64,000 bases of DNA from Sphingomonas panacisoli. Lineage in GTDB: Bacteria; Pseudomonadota; Alphaproteobacteria; Sphingomonadales; Sphingomonadaceae. The notes below the pieces were generated by a model that did no database searches, was not told where the DNA came from, and worked only from the letters and a program-made list of their open reading frames with translations. Shown one piece after another: positions 25,991 through 36,077 of this stretch; the stretch's first letter is position 1, and the number at the start of each line of letters is the position of its first letter. The position numbers and the translations under genes were made by a program. Location: the NCBI RefSeq assembly GCF_007859635.1, contig NZ_CP042306.1:3050001-3114000 (forward strand), written 5' to 3'.

Positions 25991-28900
25991 ATGATTTCGT
26001 TGTCGACCGCTCGACGGCTTTTGCTCACGACCGCGCTCGCGCCGGTTCCGATGTTCCTGTTCGCAGGCGAAGCAAAGGCCGACTGCCTTCCAAATGCGAA
26101 CGGCACGAACGTCACCTGCGTTCTGAACGATCCCGACGGCTACAAGGCCGGCGTCGACAATCCGACGACGAACGGCGTGACCATCGACATCATCAACGGC
26201 GCGACGGTCGGCACGCCTGCCGCCACCGGTCCGTTGCTGGTCGTGGGCACGGCCAGTGCGGTCAACAATCAGGGTACGATCACCGTTGCCGCTGGCCAGA
26301 CGGCGATTTACGCCGGCGGCGGTAGCACCGTCAACAACGCGGCGATCTCGCTCGGGCTGACCGGCAATACGATCTTCGGCGCAACCGCGACGGGTCAGGT
26401 CAACACCTTCAACAATCTGAAGACCGTCGCCGGGACCGGCACGGTCAACGGCAACGTCACTTCGGGCGGCGTGACGGTGTTCAACAACCAAGGCAACTTC
26501 ACCGGCAATCTCACGACCACTGGCGACACGACGGTCGCCAATACCGGCGTGTTCACCGGCAACATGGTGCTTGGCGCGGGCAACGACACCATCACCAATA
26601 CCGGCACGATCACCGGCAACATCGACATGGGTGCCGGCACCAACTTCATCAGCTTCAACTCGCAGGCCTCGCTCCCGACGGGTACGCTGACCGCGGCGAC
26701 CTCCGGTACGAACACGATCCAGCTGACCGGCACCGGCGCGGCGACGCTGAACATCGCGGTCACCAATTTCGACGTCCTCAACAAGGACGGCACGGGTACG
26801 TGGACGCTCGGCCAGGCGATCACGCTGGATGACCGGATCAACGTCAACGCCGGCACGCTGGCGACACCGGACGCCGGCTTCCTAGGCGGGAACAAGATCG
26901 TCAACAACGCGACGGTCCAGTTCACCAATGCCGCATCGGGCACCTATTCAGGCGTGATGTCTGGCACCGGCGTCGTCAATGTCGGCGGCGGCGGCGCGGG
27001 GGTCACGACCTTCTCGGGCGCCAACACCTATACGGGCGATACGACGATCACCGGCGGCACGCTGCGTGTGATCGGCGGCGCGGCGATCGCCGACACCGGC
27101 AAGGTCGTCGTGACCGCGCCTGGCATCTTCGATGTGGGTGCGGCGGAAACCGTCGGCGAAATCGGCGGCAACGGTTCCATCACGCTGTCGGGCGGCACGC
27201 TGACCGTCGGCAAGGGTACGTTCTCGGGCGTCATTTCTGGAACCAACGGCCTGACCAAGAACACAACCGGCACGCTGGTCCTGTCGGGCGCCAACACCTT
27301 CACCGGCGCGGCGACCGTCACCGACGGCACGCTGGAGTTGCAAGGCGGCAACGCGATCGGCAATACCACCGCGGTGGTCGTCAACGCGGCCGCCGGGCCG
27401 CCTGCCACGTCCGGCCGTCTGCTCGTTACCAATGCGGAAACGATCGGCAGCCTGTCGGGCAACGGCGGATCGGTGGTCCTCACCGCTAACCTAACGACGG
27501 GCGATGCGGGGAACACCAGCTATGCCGGCGTCATTTCGGGTGCAGGTGCCTTGCTCAAGCAAGGCACGGGTACCTTCACGTTGACCGGTGCCAACGCGTA
27601 TTCGGGTGGCACGGTCGTCCTGGCCGGCACGCTGGAGGGTAACACCACCTCGCTGCAGGGCGCCATCCTGGTCAATGCCGGCGGAACCTTGCTGTTCACG
27701 CAGCCGGCCGACGGAACCTATGCCGGCAATCTGACCGGCGCCGGGACCGTGACGAAGGCGGGCGCAGGCAACCTGACGCTATCCGGCACCAACTCGGGCT
27801 TCAGCGGCACGACCAACCTCAACGGCGGCACGGTATCGATCGCGTCGGCGGCGAATATCGGCACGGGTACGCTGGCGTTCAACGGCGGCACGCTGGCGAC
27901 GACCGGCGCGACGACGCTGGCCAATGCGGTGACGCTGGGCGCCGGTGGCGGCACGATCAACACGGGAGCGGCGACGACTCTGTCCGGTGTGATCTCAGGC
28001 ACGGGCGCGCTGACCAAGACCGGCACCGCCAATCTAACGCTGTCGGGCGCCAACACCTATAGCGGCGGCACCACCGTTTCGGCGGGGACTCTGACGGGGA
28101 CGACAACGTCGCTGCAGGGCGCGATCGTCAACAACGCCGCAGTCGTGTTCGATCAGACCGGCGCCGGCACTTATGCGGGCAACCTGTCGGGTACCGGCAC
28201 GCTGACGAAGGCGGGTACTGGCACGGTCACGCTGACCGGCACCAACACCTATACCGGCGCGACGACCGTGTCGGCGGGTACGTTGATCGCCGGAGGCACC
28301 GGCATCGGCGACACGTCGGCGGTGACCGTTGCGACGGGCGCTACGTTCCAGCTGGCTGCCAATGAAACGATCGGCAGCCTGGCCGGCGCGGGCGCAGTCA
28401 ATCTCGGCGCCTTCACGTTGACCACGGGCGGAAACGGCACATCGACCGCGGTAACCGGCACGCTCGCCGGCACGGCGATCACCAAGGTCGGTGCGGGCGA
28501 CTTCGCGCTGAACGGCACCGGCACCCTGACGGGCGGCGTCGCGGTCAACGCCGGGTCGGTCTCGATCGGTGGCACCTATACCAGCCCCGCGACGGTCGCG
28601 TCGGCTGCCACGCTCAACATCCTGGCGGCCGGGAAGCTGACCGGCAACGTCACGGCCGCGGCAGGCTCGTTCACCAAGGTCAACGGTACGCTGACCGGCA
28701 ATGTGGCCAATGCCGGTACGCTGTCGGGTACCGGCACGATCGTCGGTGCCGTCACCAACACCGGTACGGTCGCACCGGGCAACAGCCCGGGCATCCTCAA
28801 CATCACCGGCAGCTACACGCAGACCGCCGCCGGCACGCTGGCGATCGAACTGACGCCGTCGGCGGTTGCAGGGACCGGCTATGATCGAGTCGCCGTCAGT

Positions 28901-30217
28901 GGCGCCCCCGGTACGGCCGCGCTTGCAGGTACGCTGGCACTGACGCCATCGACCGGCCTGTACGTTGCCGGCACGACCTATGACATTGTGACGGCGACGG
29001 GTGGTGTCACAGGCGCGTTCGCGACGGTCAGCGGCGGTACGATTTCGCCGTTCCTGAGCTTCACGCCGACCGGGATCGTGACGATCGCCGGCACCAACCA
29101 GGTGTATCGCCTGACGGTGACGCGGACCGCGTACGCGACGGGCCTGGGCAGCTCGGCCAACGCCAATCGTACGGCGGTCGCCAACGGCTTCCAGGCGTTG
29201 GTTGCCGGCGCGACCGGCGACGCCGCGACACTGGTGGTCGCCGTAGACAACATGACGGCGGCGCAGGCGGCGACGTTCTTCGATCAGGCGAGCCCCGAGG
29301 CCTATGGCGGATACGTCACCGGGCTTCAGGACCAGGGTCAGTTGTTCACCCGCCAGATCCAGCTTCATCTCGTCAACGGACGGAGCGGGGAAGGAGCCAA
29401 GGCAGGCGTCTGGGGCGGCCTCTACGGTCAATGGGGCAAGGGCAAGGACCGTGGTATCTATATCGGTTCCGACCAGGATATCGTCGGCGGGACGCTCGGG
29501 GTCGATTTCGCGTCGGGTCCGCTGACCTTCGGCGTGGCCGGCGGCTACTCCGAAAATACCGTCAAGTTCCGCGCCGGGACGTCGAACGGCAAGGAGAAGA
29601 GTTGGCAGGCCGGCGGCTATGTCGGTTACAACCCTGGAAATGGTGTCGGAGCGGACTTGCAGCTGGCCTATATCAACGGCGACATCGACGCGACGCGCTC
29701 GATCGCGGTTGCCGGATCCACACGGATCGCGGCCGGCAGCACCAGCGGCAATTTGTTCAAGGCGGTCGGTACGGTCGGATATGACTTCGGCAAGGACGGC
29801 AGCAAGATCCGTCCGTTCGTCGGCGTCGATTACAGCACCGGCAACCTGAAGGCGTTCTCCGAAACCGGCGCCAATGCCGCCAATTTGAACGTTGCACGTA
29901 TCGACGCGGATCGCACCGACCTGCTGGTCGGTGTAGATGTGGCGCTCAAGGCGGGCACGATCACGCCGTACGCACGGGCAGCATATCGGTATCGGACGGA
30001 CGACAAGAACACCGCGATCACCGCGTCGTTCAATGGGGTCGGCGGGTCGGCCTTTACGGTCACGAGTGCCGGCGCCGGCCAGTCCCAGGTCGATGTCGAT
30101 GCGGGCGTTAGCGTCGCAATCGGCAAAGGCGGGGCGTTCTCGGTCGGCTATCAAGGTTCGTTCCGCAACGATCGCGACCGTCACGGCGTGTCGGCGCAAC
30201 TAAGCTTCGGCTTCTAA
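25991..30217 (+). CDS. Large type Va autotransporter with beta-strand repeats
   Basis: About 1408 residues. The start at 25991 follows GGGGGATTCTCA and gives a normal signal peptide (LLLTTALAPVPMFLFAGEAKA); an upstream in-frame ATG at 25913 would add 26 residues. The passenger (about 30-1100) is Gly/Thr/Asn-rich with many autotransporter-associated beta-strand repeats such as LSGANTFTGAATVTDGTLEL. The C-terminal beta-barrel (about 1130-1408, from GVWGGLYGQWGKGKDRG) ends in QLSFGF with the expected terminal Phe. It would be displayed on the outer membrane, probably for adhesion or biofilm. No protease triad is visible. Confidence 0.9.
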   Translation: MISLSTARRLLLTTALAPVPMFLFAGEAKADCLPNANGTNVTCVLNDPDGYKAGVDNPTTNGVTIDIINGATVGTPAATGPLLVVGTASAVNNQGTITVAAGQTAIYAGGGSTVNNAAISLGLTGNTIFGATATGQVNTFNNLKTVAGTGTVNGNVTSGGVTVFNNQGNFTGNLTTTGDTTVANTGVFTGNMVLGAGNDTITNTGTITGNIDMGAGTNFISFNSQASLPTGTLTAATSGTNTIQLTGTGAATLNIAVTNFDVLNKDGTGTWTLGQAITLDDRINVNAGTLATPDAGFLGGNKIVNNATVQFTNAASGTYSGVMSGTGVVNVGGGGAGVTTFSGANTYTGDTTITGGTLRVIGGAAIADTGKVVVTAPGIFDVGAAETVGEIGGNGSITLSGGTLTVGKGTFSGVISGTNGLTKNTTGTLVLSGANTFTGAATVTDGTLELQGGNAIGNTTAVVVNAAAGPPATSGRLLVTNAETIGSLSGNGGSVVLTANLTTGDAGNTSYAGVISGAGALLKQGTGTFTLTGANAYSGGTVVLAGTLEGNTTSLQGAILVNAGGTLLFTQPADGTYAGNLTGAGTVTKAGAGNLTLSGTNSGFSGTTNLNGGTVSIASAANIGTGTLAFNGGTLATTGATTLANAVTLGAGGGTINTGAATTLSGVISGTGALTKTGTANLTLSGANTYSGGTTVSAGTLTGTTTSLQGAIVNNAAVVFDQTGAGTYAGNLSGTGTLTKAGTGTVTLTGTNTYTGATTVSAGTLIAGGTGIGDTSAVTVATGATFQLAANETIGSLAGAGAVNLGAFTLTTGGNGTSTAVTGTLAGTAITKVGAGDFALNGTGTLTGGVAVNAGSVSIGGTYTSPATVASAATLNILAAGKLTGNVTAAAGSFTKVNGTLTGNVANAGTLSGTGTIVGAVTNTGTVAPGNSPGILNITGSYTQTAAGTLAIELTPSAVAGTGYDRVAVSGAPGTAALAGTLALTPSTGLYVAGTTYDIVTATGGVTGAFATVSGGTISPFLSFTPTGIVTIAGTNQVYRLTVTRTAYATGLGSSANANRTAVANGFQALVAGATGDAATLVVAVDNMTAAQAATFFDQASPEAYGGYVTGLQDQGQLFTRQIQLHLVNGRSGEGAKAGVWGGLYGQWGKGKDRGIYIGSDQDIVGGTLGVDFASGPLTFGVAGGYSENTVKFRAGTSNGKEKSWQAGGYVGYNPGNGVGADLQLAYINGDIDATRSIAVAGSTRIAAGSTSGNLFKAVGTVGYDFGKDGSKIRPFVGVDYSTGNLKAFSETGANAANLNVARIDADRTDLLVGVDVALKAGTITPYARAAYRYRTDDKNTAITASFNGVGGSAFTVTSAGAGQSQVDVDAGVSVAIGKGGAFSVGYQGSFRNDRDRHGVSAQLSFGF

Positions 30218-30237
30218 TTAACGACCTGAACTGCGGA

Positions 30238-30277
30238 AAAGGCCGCCTGATCGACTTGGCGATCAGGCGGCCTTTTT
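30238..30277 (+). terminator. Rho-independent terminator after the autotransporter
   Basis: A perfect 13-bp stem (GGCCGCCTGATCG, 30241-30253, and its complement, 30260-30272) with a 6-base loop, A-run before and TTTTTA after. Confidence 0.93.
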
Positions 30278-31176
30278 ATATTCCTGGCGGGACGATCAGA
30301 GTTCTCTGTGGTTCCGGTCTACCGGTATGACGTCCGCGATGAACGCTCAAGAACGCCGCTATCCTGTCTCGCTCACCAAAAGCTGCCCGTCCGCTTGCCA
30401 CCCAATGGCGGACGTTAGTCACCAGACAAATGGAACGACCGTTTTCGGGGACGCGGCAATCGCCGGCAACGACCGGATTTGGGGGGCGTTTCTGACGATA
30501 GGCCTGCCGAAGATCTGTGCGGTCTCGACTGGACTGCGCACTTCATTTGCCGAACCAAACGATGAAAACCTCTGGTGAAATTCGCCGCTAAAGATAGAGG
30601 TATTGCGCCGTATGTGCGCGTTTTCAATCGGTTGGCGGCTGCGTCGCTCGCAGGAGCTACAGGCGCTAGCAATAACGGCCGCAGTCTCATCCCAGCGATT
30701 ACGGCGGTGCCGGTGGATAAGATGCTGCCGATAGGTATCTTATACGCCGATACTATCGGATTGACCGACACCGATATCGCCGCCGCTCTCACTTATGACC
30801 GCGAAGCGCGCACTCGACAAAACTTGCGCGATGGTCTGCGTCAGAACTGAAGGGTCTGGCGCCCATCGAGAGCACAGAGCCTAATGAAATCCCAGGCGAT
30901 CGAGCCAGTTCGGCTCGCGCGCAATAGATCCCCGCAGAAGTTAGTCCTGCAAGCTACTTGACGTTAAGTTTGTTCCTGATTCGCATAGAACGACCTCGAA
31001 CACGTGGTTAGCGTGGTCGCTCTGACACTCCAGTCATGAGTTTGGTCATAACTCTGGCGGCGGTCTAACGCGACCGGTGGCCGCCCAATGCGGTCAACAC
31101 TTTGTCAGAAAACGGCAGAAATCTGACGTTTATAGCAATTGCATCGGTTCGGAACGGTTCGCCGCGATCCGGGATC
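30278..31176. other. Gap of about 900 bp without a convincing gene
   Basis: Open frames at about 30327-30578 and 30575-30850 (plus) and 30415-30792 (minus) have third-position GC well below the genome norm and no coherent protein features. This looks like decayed or recently acquired sequence next to a tRNA gene. Confidence 0.45.
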
Positions 31177-31266
31177 TGGCGGAGACGGAGGGATTCGAAC
31201 CCTCGGTACGGTTTCCCGTACGACGCTTTAGCAAAGCGTTGGTTTCAGCCACTCACCCACGTCTCC
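31177..31266 (-). tRNA. tRNA-Ser(GCU)
   Basis: The minus strand folds as a 90-nt class II tRNA. The acceptor stem GGAGACG/CGTCTCC, anticodon stem-loop CGCTTTGCTAAAGCG with anticodon GCT, a long variable arm (TACGGGAAACCGTA) and T-loop GGTTCGAATCC are all visible. CCA is encoded after the discriminator G. Confidence 0.96.
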
Positions 31267-31442
31267 ACGCAGCGGCGAAGCGCGGGCTATAGCGACGGTG
31301 GGGGCACCGATCAACCAAGGGATTCCGACTCGCTTGGACGCGAAAGGGACTCGGGTCGTCGCTCGCTTCCCGCCTTATTCATTGCCGGGCAATCCGCCAG
31401 GCGCTTAGCTCCGCATTCAGTATCGGGTGGGGAGTGCGGCAC

Positions 31443-32183
31443 ATGCGCCGGTTGATGACGATAATCGCGTTGGCGTGTGCGGCGCTGACCGGGCCGGTGG
31501 CGGCGCAGGTGACCACGATCGATCCCAATGCGGCGATCGACGGCGATCTCAAGAATCCGCGTCCCGCGCCCGCGCCGAGCTATGCGTCGCCGCCGCCGCT
31601 CGCCGCGGACGAGCGCCCCGCGCCGCAGGATGCTCCACCCCCGCCGCAGGATCAGACCGCGACCGTCGCGCCGCCCGACGTGCCGGCGACCACCGGCCCG
31701 ACCTATGACAAGGGCGACGTGCTGAGCGCGGCGGAAGGCGTGTTCGGCAAGGGCGCCAAGGGCCTGGCCGACATCATCGAGAAGATCCTGGCCAAGCAGG
31801 GCCGGCCCAACGCCTATATCGCCGGCAAGGAAGCGTCGGGCGCGTTCGTCGTCGGCGCGCGCTACGGCTCGGGCATCCTGAGCCATGCGGTCGCGGGTCA
31901 GCAGAAGATCTATTGGCGGGGGCCCTCGGTCGGGTTCGACGTCGGCGGCGACGCGACCAAGGTCTTCGTCCTGGTCTACAACCTCTACGACACCGAGGAC
32001 GCGTTCAACAAACAGTTCATCGGCGGCGAGGGTCGGCTGTACTTCGTCGGCGGTTTTTCGGCGACGTACATCCGCCGCGGCGACATCGTGATGATCCCCG
32101 TCCGCCTCGGCGTCGGCTGGCGCGCGGGGATCAATGCCGGGTATGTGAAGTTCCGGCACAAGGGCAGCTGGGTACCGTTCTGA
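31443..32183 (+). CDS. eipA: DUF1134 family envelope protein (EipA-like)
   Basis: About 246 residues with a signal peptide (MTIIALACAALTGPVAA), a Pro/Ala-rich linker to about residue 85 and the DUF1134 domain from about 90 to the end (GPTYDKGDVLSAAEGVFGKG, AYIAGKEASGAFVVGARYGS). The Brucella member EipA is a periplasmic beta-barrel-like protein needed for envelope integrity. ATG 31443 has GGGGAG 9 bases upstream; GTG 31434 is an in-frame alternative. It stands alone with its own promoter region after the tRNA. Confidence 0.85.
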   Translation: MRRLMTIIALACAALTGPVAAQVTTIDPNAAIDGDLKNPRPAPAPSYASPPPLAADERPAPQDAPPPPQDQTATVAPPDVPATTGPTYDKGDVLSAAEGVFGKGAKGLADIIEKILAKQGRPNAYIAGKEASGAFVVGARYGSGILSHAVAGQQKIYWRGPSVGFDVGGDATKVFVLVYNLYDTEDAFNKQFIGGEGRLYFVGGFSATYIRRGDIVMIPVRLGVGWRAGINAGYVKFRHKGSWVPF

Positions 32184-32305
32184 CCGAATGCGGCCTGCCG
32201 TACGCTACGGCAGGACTCGCATCGGTCCGGCCGGCGGAGCGTAGCTCCGTCCGACGACGCGGCTTCGCCGCGGCGGGCCGCGTTTCTTGAAGGGCAGAAG
32301 CGGGA

Positions 32306-32324
32306 CCCCGGATCAAGTCCGGGG
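32306..32324. repeat. Short extragenic palindrome
   Basis: CCCCGGA-TCAAG-TCCGGGG hairpin in the gap after eipA, within a wider set of small palindromes (32190-32330). This type of ACCCCGGATCAAGTCCGGGGT repeat is widespread in alphaproteobacteria. Confidence 0.7.
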
Positions 32325-32352
32325 TGACGAGGGAAGTGGAGGCTAGCTCAAC

Positions 32353-33378
32353 CTAACCCGCAACTCTCCATCCCAGCGTCTGCCCGGCATGGAACGGCAC
32401 GACGTCGCCCAGGCGATCCGGCACGGTGACGGGCGCGCGTTCCAGCGTCACCGTCCCCTCGTTCAACGGCAGCCCGTAGAATCGTGGCCCATGCTCGCTC
32501 GCGAATCCCTCGAACCGATCGAGCGCGCCCTCCTCATCGAACACCGCGACATAGCTTTCCAGCGCGAACGGCGCGTTGAAGATGCCGGCGCACCCGCAAT
32601 CCATTTCCTTGCGACCGATCGCGTGCGGCGCACTATCGGTGCCGAGGAAGAACTTCGGCGACCCCGACACCGCCGCCGCGCGCACCGCGAGGCGATGCCG
32701 CTCGCGCTTGACCACCGGCAGGCAGTAAGCGTGCGGGCGGAGACCGCCGTCGAACAAGGCGTTGCGGTTGAGGTGGAGGTGCTGCGGCGTGATCGTCGCA
32801 GCCACGGTCGGCCCGGCGTCGCGAACGAAGTCGGCGGCATCGGCAGTGGTGATGTGTTCGAGCACGATCTTGAGCGCGGGGAAATCGCGCACCAGCCCGA
32901 TCAGCGTGCGCTCGATGAACACCGCCTCGCGGTCGAACACGTCGATCTCGCGGTCGGTCACCTCGCCATGGATCAGGAGCGGCATCCCCGCCGCCTGCAT
33001 CGCGTCGAACACGGGGGCCAGCGCGGCGATGTCGGTGACGCCGTGCGCGGAGTTGGTCGTCGCGTGCGCGGGGTAGAGCTTGCACGCCGCGAATACGCCC
33101 TCGCGGTAGCCGCGCACGATCTCGTCGGCGTCGGCATCGTCGGTCAGGTAGCACGTCATCAGGGGGGTGAAGCCGCTGTCCGCGGGCAGCGCCGCGAAAA
33201 TGCGGTCGCGATACGCCGCCGCCCCCGCGATGCTCGTCACCGGCGGGGTGAGGTTGGGCATGACGATCGCGCGCGCGAACTGCCGCGCGGTGTATGATGC
33301 AACCGCCGCCAGCATCTCGCCGTCGCGCAGGTGGACGTGCCAGTCGTCGGGGCGGCGGATGGTGAGGGTGTCGGTCAT
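32353..33378 (-). CDS. pyrC: Dihydroorotase, class II (homodimeric type)
   Basis: About 341 residues from ATG 33378. It catalyses reversible closure of carbamoyl-aspartate to dihydroorotate in pyrimidine synthesis. The metal-binding HVHLRDG is at about 14-20. The carbamylated bridging Lys sits in [15 protein letters not shown], with further ligands in LLIHGEV and [13 protein letters not shown], and the catalytic Asp in [10 protein letters not shown]. Length and motifs match E. coli PyrC. It is divergent from ygfZ across a REPIN. Confidence 0.96.
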   Translation of the reverse strand: MTDTLTIRRPDDWHVHLRDGEMLAAVASYTARQFARAIVMPNLTPPVTSIAGAAAYRDRIFAALPADSGFTPLMTCYLTDDADADEIVRGYREGVFAACKLYPAHATTNSAHGVTDIAALAPVFDAMQAAGMPLLIHGEVTDREIDVFDREAVFIERTLIGLVRDFPALKIVLEHITTADAADFVRDAGPTVAATITPQHLHLNRNALFDGGLRPHAYCLPVVKRERHRLAVRAAAVSGSPKFFLGTDSAPHAIGRKEMDCGCAGIFNAPFALESYVAVFDEEGALDRFEGFASEHGPRFYGLPLNEGTVTLERAPVTVPDRLGDVVPFHAGQTLGWRVAG

Positions 33379-33429
33379 GGCGCTATCCGGTAATGCGCAT
33401 GGCGATCCTTCGCCAGCCCCCTGCAACCA

Positions 33430-33503
33430 GTGCTCCTGCGAAGGCAGGAGCCTAGGGTTGTGCAGTCCTTCATCATCCTGGGCTCCTGCTTTCGCAGGAG
33501 CAC
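33430..33503. repeat. REPIN-like element, copy 1 (74 bp)
   Basis: Two 27-base arms in inverted orientation (33430-33456 and 33477-33503, two mismatches) around a 20-base spacer. Each arm is itself a small hairpin, CTCCTGC-GAAG-GCAGGAG. The same 74-bp architecture recurs at 45045-45118. Confidence 0.85.
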
Positions 33504-33550
33504 ATAAACGCGACGGTTGGAATCACAACGGACGCGCTTAGGTTGGGAGG

Positions 33551-34261
33551 ATGAGCGAAGGAACCACTCTCACCGACCGCGCGCTGATCCGGGTCGCGGG
33601 CGACGACGTGCGCGGTTTCCTGCAGGGGCTGGTCACGCAGGATGTGCTCACGCTCGACGCATCGGCGCCGCGCTGGTCGGGGTTGCTGACACCGCAGGGC
33701 AAGGCGTTGTTCGATTTCCTGCTCTGGGCCGACGGCGACGCCGTGCTGATCGATGGCGAGGCGGCCGAGGCGGCCGGCCTGGTGCGACGGCTGTCGATGT
33801 ACCGCCTGCGCCGCCCCATCACGATCGAGCGCGTCGCGGGTGCGGTGCATTGGGCGAAGGATCACGACCTCGGCGTTCCCGACCCGCGGCTCCCGGCGCT
33901 CGGCAAGAGGTGGCTGGGCAGCGCGGCCGAGCCCGCGACGGGCTGGCTCGCGCACCGTCTGTCGCTCGGCGTGACCGAGGGCGTCGCCGAGCTCGGCCAG
34001 GACAAGACGCTGTGGCTGGAGGCCAATGCCGCGGAATTGAACGGCGTCAGCTTCGCCAAGGGCTGTTACGTCGGGCAGGAGAATACCGCGCGCATGCACT
34101 ACCGCGCCAAGGTCAACCGCCGCCTGGTCGTCGCCCCGCTGGCGCCCGCCGGCGACCGTACGCGCGCGGTGTATCCCGATCTCGACCTGATGGTCGAACT
34201 GCGCAGGGTAGAGGCGCTGGGCGATGCGGTCGTGCCGGACTGGCTGGCCGCCGCGCTGTGA
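33551..34261 (+). CDS. ygfZ: YgfZ/CAF17-like Fe-S cluster assembly folate-binding protein
   Basis: 236 residues of the GcvT-like fold. The family signature KGCYVGQE is near residue 172 (FAKGCYVGQENTARMHYRAK). YgfZ/Iba57 proteins use folate and support maturation or repair of some 4Fe-4S enzymes. The start follows GGGAGG (33545-33550). Its stop overlaps the next gene as GTGA. Confidence 0.92.
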   Translation: MSEGTTLTDRALIRVAGDDVRGFLQGLVTQDVLTLDASAPRWSGLLTPQGKALFDFLLWADGDAVLIDGEAAEAAGLVRRLSMYRLRRPITIERVAGAVHWAKDHDLGVPDPRLPALGKRWLGSAAEPATGWLAHRLSLGVTEGVAELGQDKTLWLEANAAELNGVSFAKGCYVGQENTARMHYRAKVNRRLVVAPLAPAGDRTRAVYPDLDLMVELRRVEALGDAVVPDWLAAAL

Positions 34262-34797
34262 GCAGCGATTGCTTAGTGATGATTTCCGGCTGTTCGGGCG
34301 GGGGCAAATCGACATTGCTCGAAGAGCTCGCGCGGCGCGGCCATGCGGTGGTGCGCGAGCCCGGACGGCGGATCATCGCCGATGTCCGCGCTGGTAGAGG
34401 CGGCGCGCTGCCGTGGGCCGATCCAGCGGGATTCGCGCGGCATGCGGTCGCGATGTCGGTAGCGGATCACGAGGCCGCGCAAGGCCTGACCTTCTTCGAT
34501 CGCGGCGTGGTCGATGCGGCGGTGGCGCTCGAGGCAACGGCAGGCGAGCCGGCAGCGTCGCTCGTCGCCCGCTATCGCTACGACCATCTGTTTCTCGCGC
34601 CGCCTTGGCCCGAAATCTACGAGAACGACGCCGATCGTCGCCACAGCCTCGACAAGGCGCTGGCGGACCATGATCGCGTCGCTGCCGCCTACCGGGACGC
34701 CGGCTATGACGCTGTCATCCTGCCGCGCGACACCGTTGCCGCGCGCGCCGATTTCGTGCTGGAAACCCTAGCCCGTCAGCGCCCGACCGACGAATAG
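34258..34797 (+). CDS. Small P-loop AAA-type ATPase/kinase-like protein
   Basis: About 179 residues from GTG 34258. The Walker A is ISGCSGGGKSTLLEEL at the N-terminus, followed by HAVVREPGRRIIADV and a Walker B-like TFFDRGVVDAA. The layout matches the AAA_28 group of small nucleoside or NAD kinase-like proteins; the substrate is unknown. GTGA overlap with ygfZ implies co-translation. The last 22 bases overlap the convergent ugd gene. Confidence 0.8.
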   Translation: MSSDCLVMISGCSGGGKSTLLEELARRGHAVVREPGRRIIADVRAGRGGALPWADPAGFARHAVAMSVADHEAAQGLTFFDRGVVDAAVALEATAGEPAASLVARYRYDHLFLAPPWPEIYENDADRRHSLDKALADHDRVAAAYRDAGYDAVILPRDTVAARADFVLETLARQRPTDE

Positions 34798-36077
34798 GCG
34801 AACCCCGCCTTGGCGACGTCGTCGGCGCGATAGACGTTGCGCAGATCGACCATCACCTTGCCCTTCATGACCTCTGCGAGCCGCTTCAGATCGAGCGCAC
34901 GGAACGTGTCCCATTCGGTCACGATCGCGACGGCATCGGCACCGGTCGCCGCTTCGTAGGCGCCGGTGCAATAGGTGACGTCGGGCATCATCGCCTTGGC
35001 GGCGTCCATGCCCTCTGGGTCGTACGCGCGCACCGTTGCGCCGGCGTCGAGCAGGCTCTGCACGATCGCGAGACTCGGCGCGTCGCGCATGTCGTCCGTG
35101 TTGGGCTTGAAGGTCAGGCCGAGCACCGCGACGGTCTTGCCCTTCGCGTCGTCGTCGAGCGCCTTGATGATCTTGCGCCCCATCGCGCGCTTTCGGTGAT
35201 CGTTGACCTGCACGACCGCCTCGACGATCCGCGTCGGCGTGCCGAAATCCTCGGCGGTCTTGAGCAGTGCCAACGTATCCTTCGGGAAGCACGACCCGCC
35301 ATAGCCGGGGCCGGCGTGGAGGAATTTCTTGCCGATGCGGTTGTCGAGCCCGATCCCGCGCGACACGTCCTGGACGTTCGCGCCGACCGCCTCGCACAGA
35401 TCGGCGATCTCGTTGATGAAGGTGATCTTGGTCGCGAGGAACGCGTTCGCGGCGTATTTGATCAGTTCCGACGTGCGCCGGCCAACGAACAGGATCGGCG
35501 ATTCGTTGAGATAGAGCGGGCGATACACGTCGCGCATCACCGCCCGGGCACGCTCGTCGTCGGTGCCGATGACGATGCGATCGGGGCGCTTGAAGTCGCC
35601 GATCGCGGCGCCTTCGCGCAGGAATTCGGGGTTGGAGACGACCGCGACATCGACGTCGGGACGTTCCTCGCGCAGGATTTCTTCGACCTTGTCGCCAGTG
35701 CCGACCGGGACGGTCGATTTGGTGACGACGACCGTCGGACCGGTCACCGCCGCGGCGATTTCCTTCGTCGCCTCGAACACATAGGTCAGATCGGCATGGC
35801 CGTCGCCGCGCCGCGAGGGCGTACCCACCGCGATGAACACGGCGTCCGCCCCGGCGACGGCGACCGCGAGGTCGGTGGTGAAGGTCAACCGGCCGGCCTT
35901 GACGTTGGTCTCGACGAGCTGGTCGAGGCCGGGCTCGTAGATCGGCATACGGCCAGCATGCAGCGCCTCGATCTTGGACGCGTCCTTGTCGACGCAGATC
36001 ACGTCGTGACCGAAATCGGAGAAGCAGGCGCCAGACACCAGGCCGACATAGCCCGAGCCGATCATCGTAATTCGCAT
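34776..36077 (-). CDS. ugd: UDP-glucose 6-dehydrogenase
   Basis: About 433 residues from ATG 36077. It oxidises UDP-glucose to UDP-glucuronate with two NAD for envelope polysaccharides. The N-terminal Rossmann motif GSGYVGLVSGACFSDFGHDV is followed by the central dimer domain (NPEFLREG, ELIKYAANAFLATKITFINE) and the catalytic Cys in AGPGYGGSCFPKDT. The C-terminal UDP-binding domain (LGLTFKPNTDDMRDAPS) completes it. All family hallmarks are present. Confidence 0.96.
   Translation of the reverse strand: MRITMIGSGYVGLVSGACFSDFGHDVICVDKDASKIEALHAGRMPIYEPGLDQLVETNVKAGRLTFTTDLAVAVAGADAVFIAVGTPSRRGDGHADLTYVFEATKEIAAAVTGPTVVVTKSTVPVGTGDKVEEILREERPDVDVAVVSNPEFLREGAAIGDFKRPDRIVIGTDDERARAVMRDVYRPLYLNESPILFVGRRTSELIKYAANAFLATKITFINEIADLCEAVGANVQDVSRGIGLDNRIGKKFLHAGPGYGGSCFPKDTLALLKTAEDFGTPTRIVEAVVQVNDHRKRAMGRKIIKALDDDAKGKTVAVLGLTFKPNTDDMRDAPSLAIVQSLLDAGATVRAYDPEGMDAAKAMMPDVTYCTGAYEAATGADAVAIVTEWDTFRALDLKRLAEVMKGKVMVDLRNVYRADDVAKAGFAYSSVGR

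Noticed and set aside
26200..29100. Repeats inside the autotransporter considered as a CRISPR-like array
   Set aside because: The units are degenerate and in frame, encode beta-strand repeats and lack uniform spacers.
28034..30199. 721-codon minus-strand frame under the autotransporter
   Set aside because: Antisense of repeated codons in the autotransporter gene; no start signal or family features.
30327..30850. Two overlapping plus-strand frames after the autotransporter terminator
   Set aside because: Third-position GC is far below the genome norm, starts are weak and no protein features are recognisable.
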